Source: Hemerocallis citrina (lineage: Eukaryota; Streptophyta; Magnoliopsida; Asparagales; Asphodelaceae). From it: 64,000 nt of DNA. Both the position numbers and the translations under genes were made by a program. This document shows positions 57,100 through 64,000 of this stretch, piece by piece. Under the pieces are notes generated by a model. That model had not been told where the DNA came from and did no database searches. It worked only from the letters and a program-made list of their open reading frames with translations. Each line of letters begins with the position of its first letter. Positions within the stretch are counted from its first letter, which is position 1. The stretch spans positions 45,502,458-45,566,457 of the forward strand of contig CM030365.1 of assembly GCA_017893485.1 (NCBI GenBank). The letters are read 5' to 3'.

Positions 57100-57985
57100 G
57101 AATCTTTCGGAGGAGAGTACCCTGGTGCCCGGCCCAACCTCGACATGACGAGGGATTACGTGTTTGACAAGGGCGATGCGAGACGTTGTTTCTTCCTGAG
57201 AAGAAGGCCCTGTTGCTCGACCGAACCTCGAGATGATGAGGGTTTATGTGTCGGCAAGGGTGATGGCGAGCCGTTGTTTCTTCCTGAGAAGAGTACCCTG
57301 GTGCCAGACCGAACCTCGAGATGAGGAGAGATTATGGGTCGGTAAGGGTGATGGCGAGCCGGTGGATCTTCCGAAGAAGAGTACCCAGGTGCCAAACCGG
57401 ACCTCGCGCTGGCGAGGGATTATGAGTCGGTAAGGGTGATGGCGAGCTGTTGTTTCTTCCTGAGAAGAGTACCCAGGTGCCAGACCGAACCTCGAGATGA
57501 GGAGGGATTATGGGTCGGTAATGGTGATGGCGAGCCGGTGGATCTTCCGAAGAAGAGTACCCAGGTGCCAGACCGAACCTTGAGATGAGGAGGGATTATG
57601 GGTCGGTAAGGGTGATGGCGAGCCGTTGTTTCTTCCTGAGAAGAGTACCCAGGTGCCAGACCGAACCTCGAGATGAGGAGGGATTACGGGTCGATAAGGG
57701 TGATGGCGAGCTGGTGGATCTTCCGAAGAAGAGTACCCAGGTGCCAGACCGAACCTCGAGACGAGGAGGGATTATGGGTCGATAAGGGTGATGGCGAGCC
57801 GTTGTTTCTTCCTGAGAAGAGTACCCTGGTGCCAGACCGAACCTCGAGATGAGGAGGGATTACGGGTCGGTAGGGGTGATGGCGAGCCGGTGGATCTTCC
57901 GAAGAAGAGTACCCAGGTGCCAGACCGAACCTCGAGATGAGGAGGGATTACGGGTCGGTAAGGGTGATGTCGAGCCGGTGCTTTC
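57100..57985 (+). repeat. Tandem array, 88-bp unit in two alternating types
   Basis: About ten units share GAGTACCCAGGTGCCAGACC, GAACCTCGAGATGAGGAGGG and TCGGTAAGGGTGATGGCGAG. They differ at one site: GTTGTTTCTTCCTGAGAAG or GTGGATCTTCCGAAGAAG, which largely alternate (for example 57273, 57361, 57449, 57537). It occupies the same place (3' untranslated part) as the larger arrays of the first Tat element, but the sequences are unrelated. Open frames across it are repeat artefacts. Confidence 0.95.
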
Positions 57986-58850
57986 AGAGGGATTTAAGCG
58001 GGGTAGTCTGTTGTCTTTGCGGTGCTTAGGAGGTGCCCTAGGATCTGTGCAGGTGTTCCAATTTCCTAGGGGCATTAAATGGTGCCGCCTAATAGAAGCA
58101 TGGCGCATGGGATTCCGTCGTTTGGCTTTCCCCATGCCATAGTGGTAGGACAACGGTGGAGGTTTATAAATACGTAATTCCCCTCTGAGGATTCGATCAC
58201 AACAAGGGTGGTTCGTTGGCCGTCAGAGGTGTCTGTTTCGGCGGACGTCTCTTTTCTTAAAACTTTTATTCCCCGATCCGGATTGGTGGTGACTCTGCCG
58301 TCTGGATCCCTCTTTGGTTCCTACGGCCTTTGCGCGGTTGTCTGGCCCGAGAGAGATCCGGTCGGGGAGCGGTGCTCACCGCATTCTGGGCCTGAGGCTG
58401 AAGAGCCTCGGATATGGGAGTCGGTTTGCTTTCCGAGAGGGTTCCAGACGACGGTGGCTTTCCTACCGCCCTTGAACAGTTCTGGGGTTTCGGCTGCCGA
58501 AGCTGTAAGCCCCCAGCTGTTCGTGGGTGAGGGAAAAACCGACCGAGTCCTGGAGTCCGGGGCGCAGGTGATGGTGGCTATTCTCCCACCCGGGAACAAT
58601 TTGGGGTTTCGGCTTCCGAGGTCGTAAGCCCCGAGTTGTTCACGGGTGAGAGGTGAGTCAACCGAACCTTGGAGCCTTAAATTTTAAGTAAAACATTGCC
58701 CCCCCCCGAGCCCTCCATCCGAACCGACCCCTGCGCGGGGTTGCCAGCCTGGCGCAGGGTGACGTCAGCAGCGCACGTTTCGAGGTCGCGGCGTAATTCT
58801 CCAGGTGGCAGTTGCACGTCAATCAGTGAATAGTAACTGCGGAAATCGAG
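57986..58850 (+). other. GC-rich spacer with small duplications and a second TATA-like site
   Basis: No protein domain. A TATA-like GGTTTATAAATACG lies at about 58160. A segment of about 115 bp is duplicated (about 58450-58565 and 58568-58660): GTGGCTWTYCTMCC, GGGTTTCGGCT.CCGA, GTAAGCCCC.AG.TGTTC. C-rich DNA follows at 58700. It leads to the promoter of the plus-strand gene. Confidence 0.6.
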
Positions 58851-58859
58851 GAGTCATTC

Positions 58860-59038
58860 CTATCCCCTATAAATATCCTCCCCTCTCCTCTCATTGCCCA
58901 CTTTTTTCCTGCTCCTTACTTTTTCACAAAAAATCCTCCCACTCTTCAGTGTTTGTCTCTTCAGTTTCCTGCCGTAGGCCCGTTCTTCCGAAGTGATCTC
59001 AGGTTTTAACTGGTAAGTCTGTTGTAGCTTAGATACAG
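58860..59038 (+). promoter_or_regulatory. Promoter and 5' leader of the antisense gene
   Basis: CCTATAAATATCC (TATA box at 58868-58876) is followed by a CT-rich stretch suited to a plant transcription start near 58900. A leader of about 140 bases then runs to the ATG at 59039. It lies on the plus strand, opposite to the element's LTR-driven transcript. Confidence 0.7.
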
Positions 59039-61926
59039 ATGGATAGGGCTCAGTCTGGCTCGTAGGCGTCGACGTCTGGGGGGGGGGTTAAGCCTGTCTT
59101 CAAATCGATCTCGTGGGAAGATACGGTAAGTGAGGAGGAAGTGGTTCATGGCGTGAAGCCGTTGCGATCTCGGAGGCATTTCGTGGTGGATAGCAGCGAC
59201 TCCGAGGAGGAGGGTGGTAGTTCAGAAGAAGTCCGGATTCCAGGGTTGGCTTCCAGAGAGGGGGGTGGTTCTGAAGGGGATGCCGCCGAAGGGCGTCGGA
59301 ACCCGACAGGCCTGGCTCGGTTGTCTACACCCTCGCCGGAGCGAGCCAAGAAGAAGAAGAGAGCTTCGAAGAAGAAGAAGGGGTCGGGGATCAGCGGCTC
59401 GAGTCAGGCACCAGTTTATGGTGATCCGACTATAGGATCGCCCTTACAACCCAAGCCCTTCCGTTGCTATCCCGACGATCTCTCCGATAAGGAGCTCTCT
59501 GGGGTCCAGCCGTCGTCGTCGAACCGAAAGAGGGTGATGGTGGACGCACACCCGACAGTTCTGGGGGTAAGTGACTTAGGGGCTCTGCAGTTGGCATACT
59601 ACATTGGGTCCAACTATGAGCTTCTGCTGCCGAACTCTACTCTTCGACCGACGGACCCCCTGCCGGATAGGTATTGCATCTTCCCTGTGGACGCCTTCAT
59701 CTCCGGACTGAGGCTGCCGATCCACCCATTCGTTCGGGAGGTGCTGAATTGGGCGTCTTTGGCGCCGATGCAGTTTGGGCCCAATGCCTGGAAGCAGATC
59801 GTCTGCTTCGTGCTGATGTGCGAAGAGCAGAAGGTCCCCCTTCGGCTGAATGTGTTCCGAGCGATGTTGATGATCGGCTCATCGTCAGAGGGAGTATACT
59901 ATATTTTGCCTCGTGGTAAGGGGAAGGTAGTCCATGGCCACCCGGATTCTATCAAGTTTTGGAAGAAGAAATATTTGGTGATTCGGAGTGAGGACCCTTG
60001 GGACATTCCCACCCGGTGGAACTATTCGAAGCCGAGCTATGAAACGCCGGGGCCGGGGGACCTGACGGCGGAGGAGTGGAGGTTTGTTGAGCGCCTCCGT
60101 CTGTCGTACAGCATCAATTGGGCGAAGGTGACGGAGGCCCACCTGGCGAGTGTTGGACTGAGCCCGGCCGTACTTTCTAGTATGTGGTTGTTTCTTTCCT
60201 CTCGATCTTCTTGTACTTTCTTGCTCATTGTTCTTAATGGATTTTTTTACAGATATGGATGAAGAATCGATTAGGGCACTGAGGCTCGCTATGAAGAAGA
60301 AGAAGGTCGAGAAGAAGGGGGACGCGGTGAGGACGACCGAATTGTCCCAGGTGGTCTCTGAGGCCCCTATTCAGCCGAGGGCCAAGAGGACTCGCTCGGA
60401 GACAGGCGGGGACGTGGTGGTTCAGGGAGGCTCGGATCAGGTCAGGACTACTGACCTCGATAAGGGGAAGGGTCCCGTGGTGGATACCGGGATAGAGGAG
60501 AGACTTCGGCGACCATGGGTGCCGAATTGGTCGATCCGAGAGGGTGATTGCCTGGTCCGAGGGCGCCAGGCCGTGGAGGTTGCAGATAAGCTGGCGACCC
60601 CCCGGGATCGTTCGGATATGAAGGCCCAGACCCTGGACGAGGCGTACGTGCGTCTTGCGCAGGCCAATGTGCTGGTAAGTCAACCGAACCCACTTGCTTT
60701 CAGATCATGTCGCTTAAGACAGGTTTCTTAGTTTTGTCGGGATATTGCAGGCGACCGTGCAGGGGGCCCACGTGAGAGGCCTTTATGAGGCGGCTTTGCA
60801 GCGAGAGCGAGACCGGGCTGACAAGGCCGAGCAGGAGGTGAAGGAGTTGAAGGTAGAGCTCGAAGGCTCTCATGGGAGGGAGACGGACATGAAGGCGACC
60901 TTTGATAAGGAGAAGGAGGAATGGGCGAAGACGATGACGGCTCAGGAGAAGAGGTCGGCGACGGAGAAGGATGAGTTGATTAAGTCGTGTCAGCTCCTGG
61001 TGATCAAGGCCCAGGACAACTGTTACGAAAAGGCCCTCAGTCATTTGAGGCACTTCTACCCTACTATCGACCTGTCCAACTTCGAGTTTGATATGGAGAT
61101 TGAGGGGACACCGAAGACTCCTGGTGAACAAGGGTCCGATGGCGACCAGGCCACCGACCCCCCCGTGAACCCGACCGACACTGAGGTGGGGAAACTAGCT
61201 GTATAATTTTTGTCCTTCTTTTTCCTTCTCTCGATTGTATTTGCCTTCCGCGGACTGGCCACCGCATTTTTTGTAGGGAGAAACTAAATTTATAAAAAGA
61301 GGGTTTTTGGCTGGCCCCGTGTTTTGATCTTGAATATTCCCGAACCTCCTTGCTTATATGTTTTGAGTGGGCTGGTTCTCTCGCAGGTTTCGGCTCCCCC
61401 TCCCGAGGCGGACCCCCGTCGTTCTGACGTGGCGTGGCTTCGGAGCAAGGTTGAGGCCCTGGAGGCCACTTTGGTTCGGTACCGAAAGGGGGTGCGTGAT
61501 ACTGATGCGGCTTTCCATTACTACAGGAATAAGTCTGAGGCCCTTAGTGAGGAGGCAAGCCGGCTGAGGAGGGTGATTGCGGATCGGGAGCTTGGGGGCG
61601 CCGGTCTCGGATATACTATGTCTAGTTCCTCGGTGCAGAGGCCCTCCTCTGAAAAGCTACATCGTGATGTGATAGTGGAGAAGGAGATGGAGATACACTG
61701 TTATAGGACGATGTTGGGCGTCTCGCTATCTTCCTCGGAGGGTCGGCGAGTGGAGGGGGTTCCCTCTGCGACGCTTCTGATGGAGCGTATGCGATCCGTT
61801 GACACCCAGAGCTCCGTGGCCGGTGCATCGACTGTGGTAGAACTGAAGGACCGTCATGACGAAGAGAGAGCTCCAAGTCGTTCGGTCGGAGTGATCCCGC
61901 CCTTCGCTGGATCCGAGGAGCCCTAA
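59039..61926 (+). CDS. Antisense gene of Tat element: gypsy-type transposon protein (Transposase_28-like), four exons
   Basis: Exons: 59039-60179, 60253-60674, 60751-61200 and 61387-61926, joined by introns with GT..AG ends (A|GTATGT..TTTACAG; CTG|GTAAGT..TTGCAG; GCT|GTATAA..CTCGCAG). Phases agree throughout, giving about 850 residues. Exon 1 has an acidic Ser/Glu region, a KKKKRASKKKKG nuclear-signal-like stretch (about residues 105-115) and a domain at about 170-370 (YCIFPVDAFISGLRLPIHPF, then PNAWKQIVCFVLMC) that resembles Pfam 'putative gypsy type transposon' (Transposase_28). Exon 3 is coiled coil, exon 4 helical. It has its own TATA box and AATAAA. The first ATG is followed after eight codons by TAG (59063-59065), so this copy probably does not give full-length protein unless translation starts elsewhere. 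Function of the family is unknown. Confidence 0.75.
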
Positions 61927-61994
61927 GGCGGTGATTTCCTTTAGTTTGAGATGAGTGGAATGGTCTTGTAACGGTCTTTGTTTGTTTTCCCCGA

Positions 61995-62020
61995 ACAAAA
62001 TAAAAGAATATGAAATAAAG
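61995..62020 (+). terminator. Poly(A) signals of the antisense gene
   Basis: AATAAA at about 61999 and AAATAAAG at about 62014 follow the stop codon at 61924-61926. They lie between this gene and the convergent end of integrase at 62192. Confidence 0.65.
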
Positions 62021-62191
62021 AAATCTTTTCCTTCTTTGCTCTGGTCAGAGGTGTGGTGAAGGGTGGTGGAGGCGAGGTTTGGTTTTTAGCGAAAAGAGAC
62101 TTCTTTCATACCAGATAGGGAGGGCCGTTGAAGGGGCCCTTTACATACGATAGCTTACATCAGTTTTATTTTACTTTAGTCAGGCTAGGAC

Positions 62192-63180
62192 CTAGGCTCG
62201 CTCTTCCAGGAATTTCATTAGGTGCTCGGCGTTCCAGGGTCGGCTGATGGGTCGGTCGTCCATGTCCGCCAGTCGGTATGTAACCGGGCGGACAGCCTCG
62301 ACTACACGGTATGGGCCTTCCCAGTTGGGAGCCAACTTTCTCTTCTTGGTTGGATCGGAGACCGATAGCTTACGTAGTACCAGGTCCCCTGCCCTGATGT
62401 TTGTGGGTCGGACCTTTTTGTTGTAAAACTTCTCGATCCGTTGCTGGTAGATGCTTCTTCGGATTGAAGACTTCTCTCGTACCTCGGCGACGAGGTCCAG
62501 GTTGGCCCTCAGGCCGGACGCGTTGTCAGCTTCATCGAAGGCTATGATCCGGGGAGAAGGTAATCCGACCTCGACGGGGATGACTGCCTCAGTCCCATAG
62601 GTCAGACTGAATGGCATTTCCCCCGTGGGGATCCTCTGGGTGGTTCGGTGCGCCCATAGTACGCTGGGCAGTTCCTCGACCCACAGCCCTTTGGGGGAAC
62701 TGTCGAGGCGCTTTTTGAGGCCGTCGAGGATTTGTCTGTTCGCGTTCTCCGCTTGGCCGTTAGATTGAGGGTGGCAAATGGCAGAGAAACGTTGCTGGAT
62801 GCCGATGTCTGCGCAGAAGGTTTGGAAGTTTTGACCTTGGAACTGGGTTCCGTTGTCTGTGACGAGGATTCGAGGGATTCCGAACCGGCAAATGATGTTC
62901 TTCCAAAAGAATTGTTGTACTTGGCGCTCGGTGATGCTGGACAGTGGTTCGGCTTCGATCCACTTGGTGAAGTAGTCGATGGCGACGATCAGGAATTTCT
63001 TTTGTCCCACCGCTGGGGGGAAGGGCCCCACAAGGTCCATACCCCACATGGCGAAGGGCGTAGGGCTCGCCAGGGACCGGAGATTGGCTTGAGGAAGCCT
63101 TTTGATGGGGGAGAATCTTTGGCATGGGCCGCACCTCTTGACCAAGTCTAGCGAGTCTTGGAGCATGGTTGGCCAATATA
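62192..63180 (-). pseudogene. Integrase of Tat element
   Basis: A frame of about 330 residues on the minus strand reads from YWPTMLQDSLDLVKRCGPCQ (second half of the zinc module) through the catalytic triad, D in WGMDLVGPF, D in LVTDNGTQF and E in NGQAENANRQI, all intact, to the C-terminal GDLVLRKLSV ... APNWEGPYRVVEAVRP GPY/F module. It ends HLMKFLEERA with a stop at 62192. There is no chromodomain, as expected for Tat. It inserts cDNA into the genome. The core looks intact; its N-terminus is separated from the upstream half by a one-base frameshift near 63170. Confidence 0.93.
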
Positions 63181-63597
63181 CCCCTGATTCAGGGCCTTCC
63201 GAGCAAGCGTCCTGCTCCCCATGTGGCATCCGCCGATCCCGTTGTGTAGGTCTCTGAGGGCGTAGCTGGCCTCGTCGCTGGTGAGGCAGCGGAGGTAGGG
63301 TTTGCCGTCGGCCAACGTGTACGAACGTTTGAAGAGGATGTCATCGATCATGACAAACCTTTCAGCCCGGACTCTGACTCGTCTCGCCTCGGCTCTGTCT
63401 TTGGGAAGCTCGGCACTGGTTAAGAATCTTCTGATGGGGGTGGTCCAGTCGTCCGGGAGGGACCCCTCTTGCACACACATTGCTTCCGGCTCCGGGTCAC
63501 TGATACTTGGTTTCAGTAGGACCTCTATGAGCACCGTCCGATCGAGGCCTTCGAAGGAGGAAGAGGCCAGTTTGGATAACGCGTCTGCTTGAGCGTT
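63170..63597 (-). pseudogene. RNase H tail and integrase zinc module (pol)
   Basis: After NAQADALSKLASSSF (end of the archaeal-type RNase H, just past a stop) the frame reads a linker (LIEVLLKPSI), DDWTTPIRRFLTSAELP, FVMIDDILFKRSY, then the histidine half of the integrase zinc module (LRDLHNGIGGCHMGSRTLAR). The frame is lost near 63170 by a single-base change in length; the cysteine half continues in the integrase frame. This is a continuous part of pol in related elements. Confidence 0.88.
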
Positions 63598-64000
63598 CTA
63601 TTCCCGGGGGACTCTGATAACCGCGGCGCAGCTGAAGGACGCCAGGAGTCGCTTGACTACCGTTAAATACCTCATCATGCGTTCATCGCGGGCTTCGTAT
63701 TCTCCGGTGATCTGATTGACCACGAGTTGAGAATCACTAAAGGCCCGGATTTGCTTGGCCCCGGCTCGGCTGGCGAGGGTCAATCCGGCGATTAAGGCCT
63801 CGTATTCTGCTTCGTTGTTGGAGGCCGGAAAGTTGAGGCGGAGGGAGTATTGAAGTAGGAATTGGTCGGGGCCACGAAGGATGATGCCCGCCCCACTCCC
63901 TGTTTCGCATGACGAACCGTCGACGAAGACCTCCCAGGTCGGATCCGATCCTTCGATGCTAGGCTGCTCGGAGACGGTGCACTCCGTTATGAACTCGGCG
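63598..64000 (-). pseudogene. Archaeal-type RNase H (aRNH) of Tat pol, partial
   Basis: It is open from the window edge on the minus strand: WEVFVDGSSCETGSGAGIIL, then NNEAEYEALIAGLTLAS, then IRAFSDSQLVVNQITGEYEA. These hold the catalytic D, E and D of the archaeal/plant-type RNase H that Tat elements carry in addition to their usual RNase H. A TAG at 63598-63600 falls just before the terminal NAQADALSKL motif. The upstream part of pol lies beyond 64000. Confidence 0.92.

Larger units (their letters stand above)
56226..64000 (-). mobile_element. Tat-lineage Ty3/gypsy element with antisense gene (3' part)
   Basis: The minus-strand element runs off the right edge. From its 3' end: LTR (56226-57018), polypurine tract, an 88-bp tandem array, a spacer, a plus-strand spliced gene, then integrase and an archaeal-type RNase H on the minus strand. 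Non-chromodomain integrase plus a second, archaeal-type RNase H identifies the Tat group. An extra gene on the opposite strand between integrase and 3' LTR is known for some Tat members, such as maize Grande. RT, protease and gag should lie beyond 64000. The LTR sits in a hAT transposase exon, so this insertion is younger than that element. Confidence 0.9.

Noticed and set aside
57156..58153. Short frames in and next to the 88-bp array
   Set aside because: Repeat-derived, no start context and no family resemblance.
59013..59038. Intron between GTAAGT at 59013 and AG at 59038 upstream of the antisense gene
   Set aside because: At 26 bases it is far below the minimum plant intron length.
60228..60262. 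Independent start of a second protein at the ATG near 60237
   Set aside because: It lies inside the intron 60180-60252. The phase-consistent splice explains the downstream frame better.

Overview
This is nuclear DNA from a flowering plant and consists almost entirely of nested, decayed transposable elements. The plant assignment rests on chromovirus and Tat-type Ty3/gypsy retrotransposons, a plant hAT transposase, a Ty1/copia LTR, an endogenous plant pararetrovirus and spliced exons of plant-type triosephosphate isomerase and cysteine synthase. I see no complete host gene, functional rRNA or tRNA gene, or CRISPR array. I cannot name the species.

Left part (1-16546). The window opens inside a Tekay/LARD-type retrotransposon, whose 3' LTR is 1490-5018. 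Next come a decayed multi-exon coiled-coil gene on the minus strand (5460-6860), a LINE fragment (8180-8505), the 5' end of a minus-strand Tat element (8506-9536) and a truncated minus-strand Tekay chromovirus (LTR 9681-13117, pol 13219-15829). The chromovirus pol is broken by four nonsense codons.

Middle (16547-31678). One minus-strand Tat-lineage element is bounded by a perfect 5-bp target duplication (GATGT). It keeps gag and protease but lacks RT, RNase H and integrase. About 4 kb of tandem repeats stand where pol would continue. It was later hit by a Ty1/copia solo LTR (23555-25071) and a 4-kb solo LTR of the LARD-like family (26607-30598).

Viral part (32250-39905). A roughly genome-length, stop-riddled endogenous caulimovirid carries coat, movement, protease and RT/RNase H regions, a promoter and a tRNA-Met primer site. 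Its coat-before-movement order is that of cavemovirus/solendovirus-type genomes. The RT catalytic motif is mutated.

Right part (40311-64000). A complete non-coding LARD-type element (41890-51871, perfect TSD TAACA, LTRs of about 3.5 kb, no protein domain) sits inside an older LTR of its own superfamily. Next is a minus-strand hAT element whose 3' portion contains exons resembling triosephosphate isomerase and cysteine synthase, i.e. probable captured host gene fragments. Its transposase exon is interrupted at 56225 by a second Tat element (56226 to beyond 64000). This Tat element carries 88-bp tandem repeats, an antisense four-exon gene with its own TATA box and poly(A) signal (59039-61926), integrase and an archaeal-type RNase H.

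Nothing here forms a host pathway. The functional logic is that of the mobile elements: LTR promoters, primer sites and polypurine tracts, non-autonomous derivatives that would need enzymes from autonomous relatives, and captured or antisense genes carried as passengers.
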